Source: Bradyrhizobium sp. CCBAU 53351 (lineage in GTDB: Bacteria; Pseudomonadota; Alphaproteobacteria; Rhizobiales; Xanthobacteraceae). Taken from it: a stretch of DNA of 64,000 bases. The notes under the pieces were generated by a model. That model searched no databases, had not been told where the DNA came from, and saw nothing but the letters and a program-made list of their open reading frames with translations. Position 1 is the first letter of the stretch. The number at the start of each line of letters is the position of its first letter. A program made the position numbers and the translations under genes. Shown here piece by piece: positions 8,199 through 17,765 of the stretch. The DNA lies in contig NZ_CP030059.1 in assembly GCF_015291745.1 (NCBI RefSeq), forward strand, positions 6,413,501 to 6,477,500, read 5' to 3'.

Positions 8199-9641
8199 TC
8201 AATGCCAGCGCAGGATCGGCGCGACCGGCAGCAACGTCAGCAGCAGGAACAGCGGGATCAGCACGGCGCCGGCCCGCAGGAAATAGCCGAAGAAGCTCGG
8301 CATCTCGATGCCGTTCTCGCTTGCGATGCTGCTCACCATGAAGTTCGGCGCATTGCCGATATAGGTCAGCGCCCCCATGTAGACCGCCCCCATGGAGATG
8401 GAAGCGAGCGTGCCCGAGAGCTGATGCATCAACACCTGCGGATCGCCGCCGGCGAGCTCGAAGAACAGCAGATAGGTCGGCGCATTGTCGAGGAACGCCG
8501 ACATCAAGCCCGTGAACCAGAAATAGGCCACCTCACGCGGCGTGCCGTCCGGTGCCGTCACGGCCGACAACAGCCACGCGAAGGCGCCGTGGTGGCCGGC
8601 GTTGAGCATGGCGATGACCGGGATGATGGCGACAAAGATGCCGGCGAACAGCTTTGCGACCTCGCGGATCGGCTCCCACGTGAAGCCGTTGGCGAGCCTG
8701 TGCTCGTCCGGCGTCAGCCACACCGACAGCGCCGCAATGGCCAGCAGCGCCAAATTGCGCGCGATATCCTCCAGCTCGAACTTCGTTCCGAGAACGTCGA
8801 AGGCAATGCCGGGCTTCCACATCGCCGACACCAGCAGGCTCGCGACGATGGCGGCTATCAGCACGAGATTGACGAGGCCGCGGATGCGGACGGGCTTGCC
8901 GGGGCCGGCGTCGTCGAGCAAAGGCTCGCTGCGGAAGCGCCAGACGTCGACGGCGACGAAAATGGCAAGCAGCAATCCGGCCACGACCGCGGTCTGCAGC
9001 CAGATGGTCCTGGTGGTCCAGAAGAAGTCGACGCCGTGCAGGAAACCGACGAACAGCGGGGGATCGCCGAGCGGGCTCAACGCGCCGCCGACATTTGCAA
9101 CCAGGATGATGAAGAAGACGATGACATGGGCGTTGTGGCGCCGCGGCCGGTTGGCCCGGATCAGCGGACGAATCAGGATCATCGCGGCACCCGTGGTGCC
9201 GACGATGCTCGCGCCCAGGGTACCGAGCGCGAGGATGCCGGCATTGATCGCCGGCGTGGCCTTGATGTCGCCGGTGATGAGAATTCCGCCGGCCACGACA
9301 TAGAGCGAGAACAGCAGCACGATGAAGCCGAGATATTCAGCGAGCAGAGCGTGCACGAGCGCCGCCAGCGTCGCCGCGCCTCCGGCAAAAATCACCAGCG
9401 AGGCCAGCGCCGCCAGCGACCAGGCGGCGGCGATCTTGCCGTAATGGTAGTGCCAGATCTTCGGAAACAACAAGGGCCCGAGCGCGATCGACAGCAACAG
9501 ACCCGCAAAGGGCAGCGCATAGGGCCAGCGCATCGCCGCACCGTCGAGCCCGGTGGCCGCCCATGCCTGCTGCGGCAACAAGATGAAGACGGCAAGGAGG
9601 AAGACGCCCCGGAGCCGCGTGACAGGTCGTTTAATATCCAA
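8199..9641 (-). CDS. Sodium/proton antiporter-like permease (CitMHS/NhaD superfamily)
   Basis: The product is about 480 aa. A signal-like hydrophobic N-terminus (LRGVFLLAVFILLPQQAWA) precedes about 12 membrane helices. GTTGAAMILIRPLI and GGALSPLGDPPLFVGF in the middle, and SAFLDNAPTYLLFFELAGG later, are the hallmarks of the NhaD/ArsB-type ion transporter fold. It probably exchanges Na+ for H+. No ATG precedes the hydrophobic N-terminus close by; a TTG at 9641 that overlaps the upstream stop by 11 bases is the best start, and an ATG at 9689 is an alternative. It lies in a run with the alpha/beta hydrolase and chaA. Confidence 0.85.
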   Translation of the reverse strand: MDIKRPVTRLRGVFLLAVFILLPQQAWAATGLDGAAMRWPYALPFAGLLLSIALGPLLFPKIWHYHYGKIAAAWSLAALASLVIFAGGAATLAALVHALLAEYLGFIVLLFSLYVVAGGILITGDIKATPAINAGILALGTLGASIVGTTGAAMILIRPLIRANRPRRHNAHVIVFFIILVANVGGALSPLGDPPLFVGFLHGVDFFWTTRTIWLQTAVVAGLLLAIFVAVDVWRFRSEPLLDDAGPGKPVRIRGLVNLVLIAAIVASLLVSAMWKPGIAFDVLGTKFELEDIARNLALLAIAALSVWLTPDEHRLANGFTWEPIREVAKLFAGIFVAIIPVIAMLNAGHHGAFAWLLSAVTAPDGTPREVAYFWFTGLMSAFLDNAPTYLLFFELAGGDPQVLMHQLSGTLASISMGAVYMGALTYIGNAPNFMVSSIASENGIEMPSFFGYFLRAGAVLIPLFLLLTLLPVAPILRWH

Positions 9642-10431
9642 TGAAGCGCCTTGCCGTTTCGACCGCACCGAAACTATCGAGATTGTCATGTCCGCCGCCC
9701 GCAAAACCAACGAACTGCTTCGGTTCATGCGCGAGCGCGAACAGACGCTCTCCGAACAGGATCGAAATGGCAAGATCATTGGTGCCATGCATCACGAGCA
9801 GCGGCACCGTGACGCGCGCGATCCGTTCGTCGGAACGAAACTGGTCGCGCATGAGCAGGCGCACCGGCACGTAGCGGAATGCCAATGCTGCAATATCGAC
9901 CGTCGAGGTGTACGGCGCCTCCAGGATCAATTTGCCGATGGCGTGGTCGGAGGCAAGCGCGACCGCCACGCCCGTCCCGAGCGAAAAGCCCCAGGCGACG
10001 ATTCGGTCCGCCCCATAGCGCGCGCTGGTGAAAGCGTAGGCGGCGGCCGCATCGCTGAGCAGGCCCTGCTCGCTCGGCGCGCCGCTCGAGCCGGCATAGC
10101 CGCGATAGGACAGCGCGACGAGGCCGGTGCCGTCGGCCGTCATCGCCTTGAAGCGGCTGACACGACCGGCAAGGAAATCGCCATTACCCGGAAAATACAG
10201 GATCACGGGACGGCCGGGTTTCGCCGGCACGTGCCAGACAATGACCTTCTCGCCATCCGAGGTGGTCAGGACATGCTCCTCCGCCTCGGGACAATCCGCC
10301 GCAGCGGGCGAGGTTCGCTCAATCGTCGGTATGGGAAACAGCATCTCGCGCTGCCGGACATACAGCAGGACGAGCCCGGCGAGATAGACGGCCACGAGCA
10401 GGATGACGGTCCATTTGGCGATGGTGATCAT
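9631..10431 (-). CDS. Membrane-anchored alpha/beta hydrolase (Bem46/ABHD13-like)
   Basis: The product is 266 aa. Residues about 4-24 (ITIAKWTVILLVAVYLAGLV) form an N-terminal membrane anchor. The catalytic domain follows, with LYFPGNGD (oxyanion region), the nucleophile elbow GFSLG, the acid in VMHGTNDLAI, and the His in GGGHDNL. These features match the Bem46/ABHD13 group of serine hydrolases, whose substrate is generally not known. The start MITIAKW was preferred over one 8 codons upstream because it begins the anchor directly. Its stop overlaps the proposed TTG start of the next gene. Confidence 0.85.
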   Translation of the reverse strand: MITIAKWTVILLVAVYLAGLVLLYVRQREMLFPIPTIERTSPAAADCPEAEEHVLTTSDGEKVIVWHVPAKPGRPVILYFPGNGDFLAGRVSRFKAMTADGTGLVALSYRGYAGSSGAPSEQGLLSDAAAAYAFTSARYGADRIVAWGFSLGTGVAVALASDHAIGKLILEAPYTSTVDIAALAFRYVPVRLLMRDQFRSDERIARVTVPLLVMHGTNDLAISILFGERLFALAHEPKQFVGFAGGGHDNLDSFGAVETARRFIGY

Positions 10432-10527
10432 TGCGCGGCCGGCCCCGGTTTCCACTCAGGGCTTGCGACGGCTCCGCAGCAATTTCATGACGTCAGGCCG
10501 AAGGCTTGCCGGGACGTCGCGGCAGCC

Positions 10528-10587
10528 GCACGCCGCCTTGTGGGCGGCGTGCCATTTGATGCGCTGCTCGCGCCGCCTTGGGCGGCA
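10528..10587. terminator. Tandem GC hairpins downstream of pntB
   Basis: A perfect 10-bp stem GCACGCCGCC / GGCGGCGTGC with loop TTGTG is at 10528-10552. A related shorter hairpin GCCGCC-TTG-GGCGGC is at 10572-10586. They lie between the pntB stop and the next gene. No T-run follows on the minus strand, so this is a termination or mRNA-stabilising element rather than a classic terminator. Confidence 0.5.
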
Positions 10588-10643
10588 TGCGATGGGACCG
10601 GTGCCATTCCCTGTTGATGGCCACGGTCCGTCTCGTTCGCGCG

Positions 10644-12041
10644 CTACATCGCCTTGACGATGTTCTCGGTGACCTTCTTGGCGTCGCCGAGCAGCATCAT
10701 GGTGTTGTCGCGATAGAACAGCGGATTGTCGATGCCGGCATAACCTGACGCCAGCGAGCGCTTGATGAACATCACGGTGCCGGCCTTCCAGACCTGCAGC
10801 ACGGGCATGCCATAGATCGGCGAGGTCTTGTCCTCTTCGGCCGCCGGATTGGTGACGTCGTTGGCGCCGATCACGAAGGCGATGTCGGCCTGCGCGAACT
10901 CGGAGTTGATGTCCTCGAGCTCGAACACCTCGTCATAGGGCACGTTGGCTTCGGCGAGCAGCACGTTCATGTGGCCGGGCATGCGGCCCGCGACCGGGTG
11001 AATGGCGTACTTCACCTCGACGCCTTCCTTCTTCAGGATGTCGCCCATTTCGCGCAGCGCGTGCTGAGCCTGCGCCACCGCCATGCCGTAGCCGGGCACG
11101 ATGATGACCTTCTGCGCGTTCTTCATGATGAAGGCCGCGTCGTCCGCCGAGCCGAGCTTGGCGGGCTTCTGCTCGCCGCCGCCACCGCCGGCCGCGGCGG
11201 TTTCTCCGCCGAAGCCGCCGAGGATGACCGAGATGAACGAGCGGTTCATCGCGTGGCACATGATGTAGGACAGGATCGCACCGGAGGAGCCGACCAGCGC
11301 GCCGGTGATGATCAGCGCGGAATTGCCCAGCGTGAAGCCGATGCCGGCCGCGGCCCAGCCGGAGTAGGAGTTCAGCATCGAGATCACGACCGGCATGTCG
11401 GCGCCGCCGATCGGGATGATCATGAGCACGCCGAGCGCCAGCGCCAGGATGGTGATCATCCAGAAATCGAACGCGCCGCCGGTGAGGACGAGGCGGACGA
11501 CGAAGAACACCAGCGCCAATGCGAGCGCGATGTTGATGATGTGGCGGGCGGGCAAGATGATCGGCGCGCCGCTCATCCGCGCGGACAGCTTCAGGAACGC
11601 GATCACCGAGCCGGTGAAGGTTAGCGCGCCGATGGCGACGCCGAGTGACATCTCGACCAGGCTCTGCGTATGGATGTTGCCGGGCGTGCCGATGTCAAAG
11701 GCCTCGGGCGCGTAGAACGCGCCGGCGGCGACCAGCACCGCGGCCATGCCGACCAGCGAATGGAAGGCGGCGACCAGTTCCGGCATCGAGGTCATCGGCA
11801 CGCGGCGGGCGATCACCGCACCGATGCCGCCGCCGATGGCGACCGCGAGGATGACCAGCACCCAGGCGACGCCGTCGGCCGGCGGATGGCTCGCCAGCGT
11901 GGTGGCGACCGCGATCGCCATGCCGATCATGCCGAACAGATTGCCCTGGCGCGACGAAGCCGGGCTCGAAAGTCCGCGCAGCGACAGGATGAACAGCACC
12001 CCCGCCACGAGATACAAGAATGCAGAGAGATTGGCGCTCAT
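10644..12041 (-). CDS. pntB: NAD(P)+ transhydrogenase, beta subunit
   Basis: The product is 465 aa. The N-terminal ~260 residues hold about nine membrane helices forming part of the proton channel (domain II). The C-terminal domain III binds NADP(H), with the signature VPGYGMAVAQAQHA and the later VIGANDVTNPAA. With PntAA and PntAB it couples proton entry to hydride transfer from NADH to NADP+. The gene order pntAA-pntAB-pntB on the minus strand, with split alpha subunits, is the Rhodospirillum/rhizobial arrangement. Confidence 0.97.
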   Translation of the reverse strand: MSANLSAFLYLVAGVLFILSLRGLSSPASSRQGNLFGMIGMAIAVATTLASHPPADGVAWVLVILAVAIGGGIGAVIARRVPMTSMPELVAAFHSLVGMAAVLVAAGAFYAPEAFDIGTPGNIHTQSLVEMSLGVAIGALTFTGSVIAFLKLSARMSGAPIILPARHIINIALALALVFFVVRLVLTGGAFDFWMITILALALGVLMIIPIGGADMPVVISMLNSYSGWAAAGIGFTLGNSALIITGALVGSSGAILSYIMCHAMNRSFISVILGGFGGETAAAGGGGGEQKPAKLGSADDAAFIMKNAQKVIIVPGYGMAVAQAQHALREMGDILKKEGVEVKYAIHPVAGRMPGHMNVLLAEANVPYDEVFELEDINSEFAQADIAFVIGANDVTNPAAEEDKTSPIYGMPVLQVWKAGTVMFIKRSLASGYAGIDNPLFYRDNTMMLLGDAKKVTENIVKAM

Positions 12042-12079
12042 CTCAGGTCCCCATTAATCCTTCAGCCCGAGGTGGCCGC

Positions 12080-12397
12080 TTACTTCGACTTCTTCTTGTA
12101 CATCGCCAGCATGCGCTGGGTGACAAGGAAGCCGCCAAAGATGTTCACGCAGGCGAAGATGAGCGCGACGAAGCCGAAGCCGCGCGCCCATCCCGAGCCG
12201 CTCGAAACCATGCCGACGCCGACCGCGAGCAGCGCGCCGACCACGATCACCGAGGAGATCGCGTTGGTCACGCTCATCAGCGGCGTGTGCAGGGCCGGGG
12301 TCACCGACCACACCACGAAATAGCCGACGAAGACGGCGAGGACGAAGATCGACAGCCGGAAGATGAAGGGGTCGACGACCTGTGCAGCATGCTCCAT
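12080..12397 (-). CDS. pntAB: NAD(P)+ transhydrogenase, alpha-2 (membrane) subunit
   Basis: The product is 105 aa with three to four membrane helices ([19 protein letters not shown], then [17 protein letters not shown], then [18 protein letters not shown]). It corresponds to the C-terminal membrane part of the fused enterobacterial PntA. It starts 11 bases after the pntAA stop and is followed by pntB after 38 bases. The intact [17 protein letters not shown] motif identifies it. Confidence 0.96.
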   Translation of the reverse strand: MEHAAQVVDPFIFRLSIFVLAVFVGYFVVWSVTPALHTPLMSVTNAISSVIVVGALLAVGVGMVSSGSGWARGFGFVALIFACVNIFGGFLVTQRMLAMYKKKSK

Positions 12398-12408
12398 GGC
12401 GGGTCTCC

Positions 12409-13536
12409 TTAAACCTTCGGCTGGAAGTTCGGGTGGATGACGGCGCCGTCTTTGGTGAGCGCGGTGGCCTTGACCAGTTCGTCGTCCCAGTTGACGGCGA
12501 GCTTCTTCTCTTTCTTGTCGACCATGGTCTCGATGAAGGAGAACAAATTGCGCGCGTAGAGGCTGGAGGCCGAGGCAGCGACGCGGCCGGCGACGTTGGT
12601 GTAACCGACGATCTTGATGCCATCGAGGTCGACGACCTCGCCCGGCTTCGCACCCTCGACATTGCCGCCGCGCTCGACGGCGAGATCGACCAGCACCGAA
12701 CCGGGCTTCATCGACTTGACCATCTCGCCGGACACGAGCTTCGGCGCGGGCCGGCCCGGAATCAGCGCGGTGGTGATCACGATGTCCTGCTTCTTGATGT
12801 GCTCGGCGGTGAGCGCGGCCTGCTTGGCCTGGTACTCCTTGGACATCTCCTTGGCGTAGCCGCCGGCGGTCTGCGCGTTCTTGAACTCCTCGTCCTCGAC
12901 GGCGAGGAACTTGGCGCCGAGCGATTCGACCTGCTCTTTCGTGGCGGGACGCACGTCGGTCGCGGTCACGACGGCCCCTAAGCGGCGTGCGGTCGCGATC
13001 GCCTGGAGGCCGGCGACGCCGACGCCCATCACGAACACCTTGGCGGCGGGCACGGTGCCGGCCGCGGTCATCATCATCGGGAAGGCGCGGCCGAAGGCTT
13101 CGGCGCCCTCGATCACGGCGCGGTAACCGGCAAGGTTCGCCTGCGAGGACAGCACGTCCATCACCTGCGCGCGGGTGATGCGCGGCATCAGCTCCATGGC
13201 GAATGCGGAGACGCCGGCATCGGCGATCGTCTTCAGCGCGGCCTCGTTGCCGTAGGGATCCATGATGGCGATGACGAGCGCACCGCGCTTGTACTGCGAC
13301 AGCTCCGATGCCTCGGGGCGCTTCACCTTGATGATGATGTCGGCATCTTTCAGCGCGTCTGCACTGACGGTGGCGCCTGCGGCGGTAAATTCGGAATCCG
13401 GCAGGCCCGACTTGAGTCCGGCACCCGGCTCGACGGCGATCTCGGCGCCCAGCGCCTTGAACTTCTTCACCGTATCAGGCGAAGCGGCGACACGCGGCTC
13501 CGACGGATCGATTTCCTTGGCAACGGCGATCTTCAT
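12409..13536 (-). CDS. pntAA: NAD(P)+ transhydrogenase, alpha-1 subunit
   Basis: The product is 375 aa, a soluble NAD(H)-binding domain I related to alanine dehydrogenase. Visible features are the N-terminal [19 protein letters not shown], the [20 protein letters not shown] segment, and the nucleotide fold [18 protein letters not shown] followed by TDVRP. The start ATG at 13536 has a strong GGAGGA site. The 138-base gap to the upstream oxidase subunit IV gene may hold the operon promoter. Confidence 0.97.
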   Translation of the reverse strand: MKIAVAKEIDPSEPRVAASPDTVKKFKALGAEIAVEPGAGLKSGLPDSEFTAAGATVSADALKDADIIIKVKRPEASELSQYKRGALVIAIMDPYGNEAALKTIADAGVSAFAMELMPRITRAQVMDVLSSQANLAGYRAVIEGAEAFGRAFPMMMTAAGTVPAAKVFVMGVGVAGLQAIATARRLGAVVTATDVRPATKEQVESLGAKFLAVEDEEFKNAQTAGGYAKEMSKEYQAKQAALTAEHIKKQDIVITTALIPGRPAPKLVSGEMVKSMKPGSVLVDLAVERGGNVEGAKPGEVVDLDGIKIVGYTNVAGRVAASASSLYARNLFSFIETMVDKKEKKLAVNWDDELVKATALTKDGAVIHPNFQPKV

Positions 13537-13674
13537 AGGTCCTCCGGCGGCGCGGGACAGCGCGCGCGCAAACTTGAGCGTTACTCCCGCGGCGTTCGAT
13601 ACCGGTTTTAGCACCGGCTTGAATGCAAATATTCTGGGCAGCTGCTGCCGCTGGCGTGTGCAGCTGCCGATCGG

Positions 13675-13827
13675 TCAGGTCAGGAAGATCGCCATCAGGA
13701 TCACGATGAGCGCGACCGAGGCCGTGCCGTACTTCACCAGCTTGATGAAGCCCTCGTAGGTCTGCTCGTGGGCAACGTAGTCGTTGCCGTCGGCGGTGCT
13801 GTACGCCACTTCGCTATGATCAGCCAT
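13675..13827 (-). CDS. aa3-type cytochrome c oxidase subunit IV (short bacterial type)
   Basis: The product is 50 aa, starting MADHSEVAYSTADG. A soluble N-terminal half contains YVAHEQTYEGFIKLVKYG, the conserved block of the bacterial COX4 family (PF07835). One C-terminal membrane helix ends at the stop (SVALIVILMAIFLT). The family member in Paracoccus is a single-helix accessory subunit of aa3 oxidase. The gene lies directly upstream of pntAA on the same strand, a neighbourhood shared by other rhizobia to my knowledge, and far from catalytic oxidase genes. Confidence 0.88.
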   Translation of the reverse strand: MADHSEVAYSTADGNDYVAHEQTYEGFIKLVKYGTASVALIVILMAIFLT

Positions 13828-13928
13828 GGAATGTCCCCAGTCGAAAGTTCAATTCTTAGGCTGGGATACCGCAAAGTTTCGGGTAGGGCAACGGCAGGCG
13901 GACGCGGTTTTCCTGCAAATCAGGTGAT

Positions 13929-13940
13929 TTGGAATTCCAA
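13929..13940. promoter_or_regulatory. 12-bp perfect palindrome upstream of the oxidase subunit IV gene
   Basis: TTGGAATTCCAA is a perfect palindrome lying 102 bases upstream of the ATG at 13827 and just after the end of the patatin gene. A regulator-binding role is possible but not shown. Confidence 0.25.
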
Positions 13941-13966
13941 TTGCCGGGAATCGGGACGCGTGCTGC

Positions 13967-16939
13967 TCAGTCCTGATCGACCTCCGTGGCGGCGGCACTC
14001 ACGGGCCGTCGCCGGAGCGCCGGGAGCCCGAGCGCCGTGCGCACCTCGGCGACGGCCGTCTCTCCAGCCGCGGTGAACCGCGCCATGCGCGGGGCAGTGC
14101 CGGGACCGACCGCGACATCATGGTCGCCGGCCAGGAAACCATGGGTCATGTGAAACCCGAGCGCGCGATAGACCTCGAACTGCTCCTCCGAGAAGAACTG
14201 ATCCCCGGTGGTCTCGTGGGGAAACGTAGCGTTCCGCCGCGCATAGTCGCGGATGTAGTCGTTCTCGTCGCTGGACAACGAGGACTTGATGTAGACGAGA
14301 TAGCCTTTGTCATCGCCGCCATAGTCGATGACGCCGATCGCCACGTGAACGTGGGGCTTCGAGGCTTCTTCCGATGTCCCAGGGGACGCTTGCGCGGAGG
14401 TCTTGTCCGCATTTTCCGCCATGATGGCACGCGTGCGGTCGCGGATCGGGGTCCAGGGCAGATCGATGCGGACACCGAGATCGATGCGGGCGTAGCGCTG
14501 CAGCTTCATCAGCGAGGCGAAATTCATGGGCGCGTCTGCTTCCGCGTCGACTGCGACGATCACCTTGCAACGCCGGCGCAGCAGCTCGTAGACGCCGAGA
14601 TTTTCGATGTGGCCGCCGTCGGTGAGATAGACGCCGTCGCTGTTCTCGTAGAGACGGCCAGAGATTTCCGACCACAGGAACAAGGGCGTGGAGCGCCGCT
14701 GCGGTCGGGCCGTGGCCTCGACATAGCGCGGATTGCTCAGCCAATAGCCCAGCCGCACGTTGAGCAGCGCGAGCGTCGGCGTCAGCGCCTTGATCGAGTT
14801 CGAGCCCATGTTCGACGACGCCGCAGCCCCTGAGATCGCCATGGCGGTGGCGAGGTCGAGGCCTTGCTCCAGGCGCTCGACCGCCTCCGTCCTGGCGTAG
14901 CGTGTCGCTTCGCTGCCGACATAGAGCGGCGAGAAGACGAAGAAGTCCGCGTTGCGACCGCGCCGGTTGGCGAAGTCGGAGCCCTGGATGTTCAGCGCCG
15001 TGTTGATGAGATGATAGGGTGCCCCCAGCTTCGACGCCGCCGCCACGCCATCCTTGTCGGCGCCGTCCCTGGCGGCTGCATAGAGCTCGCTCAGCTTCAT
15101 GCGATCGAGCGGCATGAAATCACGCCCCTGGTCGAGGCTCGCCTCGGCGCGCGCGATATTGCCGTCCGCCGAACGATCAGGGTCGAACAGAAACGCCTTG
15201 CTCAGCCGATCTCGGTAGAGACGGTGCAGCGAATTCGCGTTGGGCGTCAAAGACCAGGAGATCGCAAACAGCAGCAAGCCGACGAGCGCATAAAGAATGA
15301 CCAGAGGCAGGCTGTGCGAATAGCCCGAACCTGCATCCGACCAATGGAATTGTCGTGCGACGTTGCTCGCGGCGGATCTGAGCCAGGCCGGCACGTGGGA
15401 GACCGGCGTCAGCCACTCCATCGTCGCCGCCGGTGCGGCGGGCCGCGGCGTGATCTCGGCCGTGAAGGTGCCCGCGCCCGCGTCGAACGCGATCTTGCCG
15501 GCCAGATTGCCCGATGCGGGCGCGGTCGATTTGCTGGCGGCAAGGCAGCTCCTCTGCCCGACGAGGGCCAGAGGCGCCTGGCATTTTTCGAGCGGGTCGT
15601 TGGCGATGCCCCAATAGGACAGATAGAGGTAGGCGACCCAGATGATCAGCGGCAGCGCCAGGCCCGCGATCCACAGCGCGACCTTGGCAATGATCGCGAC
15701 CAGCAGCGCACCCCATTGCGAGGACACGCTGTTGCCTTTGAGGAATTCGGCGAATTGCTGCCTGAAGGCCGTGACGAACACGCCGATCGGCGCGGCGATC
15801 GCAGCGAACGCCTTGATCCAGGTGACGGCAACGCCGCCGACCGGCCCGCCGATCGCATCGCTGTCGACGACATCGAACATCTGCGACAGCATGAAGGGCT
15901 GGAACTCGAAGAATGCGATCACGGCAAGCAGCACCAGGAAGGTCGCGCCGGCAGTCGGCCAATGCGAACGAAACTCCTGACGTTTTTCGGGGCTCGCCAA
16001 TGATTGCTTGAGCGCCCAGACGAAGAACAGGCCTATACCGATGATCGCGGTCGCCAGCGTCAGCGCGAAATGCTTGATCTGCAGGAGGCGCGCGAAGTCG
16101 CAGGCGATGCCGAGCAGGAACGCGATCGCCGCGGCATAAATGAAGGACAGCGTCGGACCCATGCCACGCTCGGCACGCGCGACCAGATAGGCAATTCCGC
16201 CGCAGACGAGCAGCCCCAGCGCGACCATCGTGCCGATCGCCGCGAAGCCGAAGCGGTCCGCGACCCAGCCGAAATGATGCAGCTCACACTGCGGCAACGC
16301 GCCGTCGGCGAGATCGACGCCGAAGAAGTTCGCGACCGTCAGGCAGCTCCGCAGCGGCGTCGACCAGATCGTGACGGCCGCGAGCAGCAGCACGACCGGC
16401 AGGGTCAGTCCGATATTGGCGATCAGGCCGCGCGCCACGATCGCGATCCCGGTCAGCAGGTCGCGGACGCCAGCCGGGATCAAATAGTTGGAGTAATTCC
16501 TGATATGGCCGACCGACGGCGTGTCGCTGATCTCGCTGGCGGTCGCAATTCCACCGGCCGGCCGCTCGCCAAACACGAAACGCCCGGTCACCGTCATGGT
16601 GGTGCTGAGCGAGGTGCCGATGTAGCCGCCGCCCGACACCGTGGAGAGATAGTCGATTCGCCCGATCAGATCGTGATGGTTCAATGCCTGAAGCACGCCG
16701 AGACAGGTGGCTGAAGAGCGAATGCCGCCGCCGGACAAAGCGAGCCCGACAACGTCGAGCATCTGGCAGGCATCGACGCGGTCGGGATCAAGCTGCCGCG
16801 CCGTCTCGCGGCGCGTGTTGATCGCCCTGATCTCGTCGCGAACGATCTGCTGGTGTTTCTGGCACCAGGGCGTTTCCTCCTCGAAGGCCGCGGCGTTCCG
16901 CGCTGCTTCAGGTCGCGGAACCTGTCCCCGATCGGCCAT
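13967..16939 (-). CDS. Large polytopic patatin-like phospholipase
   Basis: The product is 990 aa, much longer than ordinary 250-350 aa patatins. The N-terminal part carries the oxyanion motif LALSGGGIRSSATCLG (near residue 65) and the nucleophile region STVSGGGYIGTSL. Several membrane helices follow through about residues 155-560. The C-terminal part resumes the patatin core, with the catalytic DGG motif in LTDGGHIENLGVYELL. A membrane-spanning insert thus splits the lipase domain. The start at 16939 has GGGGAGG; an upstream start would add 11 residues. It probably acts on membrane acyl lipids. It stands alone, with a TetR gene upstream on the same strand. Confidence 0.85.
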   Translation of the reverse strand: MADRGQVPRPEAARNAAAFEEETPWCQKHQQIVRDEIRAINTRRETARQLDPDRVDACQMLDVVGLALSGGGIRSSATCLGVLQALNHHDLIGRIDYLSTVSGGGYIGTSLSTTMTVTGRFVFGERPAGGIATASEISDTPSVGHIRNYSNYLIPAGVRDLLTGIAIVARGLIANIGLTLPVVLLLAAVTIWSTPLRSCLTVANFFGVDLADGALPQCELHHFGWVADRFGFAAIGTMVALGLLVCGGIAYLVARAERGMGPTLSFIYAAAIAFLLGIACDFARLLQIKHFALTLATAIIGIGLFFVWALKQSLASPEKRQEFRSHWPTAGATFLVLLAVIAFFEFQPFMLSQMFDVVDSDAIGGPVGGVAVTWIKAFAAIAAPIGVFVTAFRQQFAEFLKGNSVSSQWGALLVAIIAKVALWIAGLALPLIIWVAYLYLSYWGIANDPLEKCQAPLALVGQRSCLAASKSTAPASGNLAGKIAFDAGAGTFTAEITPRPAAPAATMEWLTPVSHVPAWLRSAASNVARQFHWSDAGSGYSHSLPLVILYALVGLLLFAISWSLTPNANSLHRLYRDRLSKAFLFDPDRSADGNIARAEASLDQGRDFMPLDRMKLSELYAAARDGADKDGVAAASKLGAPYHLINTALNIQGSDFANRRGRNADFFVFSPLYVGSEATRYARTEAVERLEQGLDLATAMAISGAAASSNMGSNSIKALTPTLALLNVRLGYWLSNPRYVEATARPQRRSTPLFLWSEISGRLYENSDGVYLTDGGHIENLGVYELLRRRCKVIVAVDAEADAPMNFASLMKLQRYARIDLGVRIDLPWTPIRDRTRAIMAENADKTSAQASPGTSEEASKPHVHVAIGVIDYGGDDKGYLVYIKSSLSSDENDYIRDYARRNATFPHETTGDQFFSEEQFEVYRALGFHMTHGFLAGDHDVAVGPGTAPRMARFTAAGETAVAEVRTALGLPALRRRPVSAAATEVDQD

Positions 16940-17008
16940 GCGAGCCTCCCCAGCGCAAATCACGATCAACAATCAATAGTTGAAAAGCACGATAAAGTAT
17001 CTACTGGC

Positions 17009-17707
17009 TTAGTCTCGTCTCTGGGCCGAGCGTTCAATGCCGGCGAGCAGGATCTCCAGACCCGTCTCGAACGTCGCGTCGAAATGCGCCGGCTGAAAAT
17101 ACGGAGCAGCCGCCGCAAGATGCCTGAAGCTGGCGGCGATCGTTTCGTTCGGGACCGGCTCCGCCGATGAGGGACCGCGGGCATAGCCCGCCGTCTCATC
17201 CAGCGCCGCGCCCGTCAGGTAATAGCCGAGCTCGCGGAAATAGATTGCGGCGTCGCGGTCAGAGAAGCCCGCCTCGCGCAGGATGCCGATGATGCCGTCG
17301 ATATAAGCGACCCCGGCAGGCGTATTGAGCCGGTGCACGGCGAAGAACGGGAAGAAGGCCGGGTGCTTGAGCGCCATGGCGCGGAAGCCGTGGGCCGCCC
17401 GGCGCAGGCGCTCGCGCCAATCCCATTGCGGCTCCATCGCCACCCGCGCCTGTGCGAGCATCAGATCGACGAGCGCATCCATCAAATGCGCCTTGCTCGG
17501 GAAGTGATGATAGATGCTCATGGCCTCGCAGCCGAGCTCCTCCCCCAGCCGGCGCGTCGAGAGCTTGGCCAGTCCCTCGCGATCGACCAGCGCCATCGCG
17601 GAGGCCGCAATGAGCTCGCGGGACAGCCCCCTGCCCCCTTCGCGCGCGACCCGACGCTTGCGCGGGACAGTCGGGGCTTTCCGGCCCGCTCTGGCTTTTC
17701 TGGTCAT
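17009..17707 (-). CDS. TetR/AcrR-family repressor (TetR_C type)
   Basis: The product is 232 aa. A basic, Arg-rich N-terminus precedes the TetR helix-turn-helix (RELIAASAMALVDREGLAKL, then GCEAMSIYHHFPSKAHLMDAL). The C-terminal ligand domain resembles the classical TetR C-domain (FFPFFAVHRLNTPAGVAYI, then FRELGYYLTGAALDETAGYA). It is divergent from a fatty acid hydroxylase-like gene, with two palindromes in the 87-base gap that are strong candidates for its operators. It therefore probably represses itself and that neighbour. The ligand is unknown. Confidence 0.9.
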   Translation of the reverse strand: MTRKARAGRKAPTVPRKRRVAREGGRGLSRELIAASAMALVDREGLAKLSTRRLGEELGCEAMSIYHHFPSKAHLMDALVDLMLAQARVAMEPQWDWRERLRRAAHGFRAMALKHPAFFPFFAVHRLNTPAGVAYIDGIIGILREAGFSDRDAAIYFRELGYYLTGAALDETAGYARGPSSAEPVPNETIAASFRHLAAAAPYFQPAHFDATFETGLEILLAGIERSAQRRD

Positions 17708-17734
17708 GACATTCCGAATCGAAACCGCTTGCAA

Positions 17735-17749
17735 CCTTACACCGCAAGG
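17735..17749. promoter_or_regulatory. TetR operator candidate, copy 1
   Basis: CCTTACACCGCAAGG is an imperfect palindrome centred at 17742. It shares CCTTACAC with copy 2, 31 bases away, and lies 28 bases from the TetR start. Confidence 0.65.
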
Positions 17750-17765
17750 CGGTATTGTGGAATCA

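Noticed and set aside
8118..9644. Plus-strand open frame of 508 codons
   Set aside because: It is antisense to the NhaD-like permease. The sequence is Arg/Gln/Asp-rich without hydrophobic cores or motifs.
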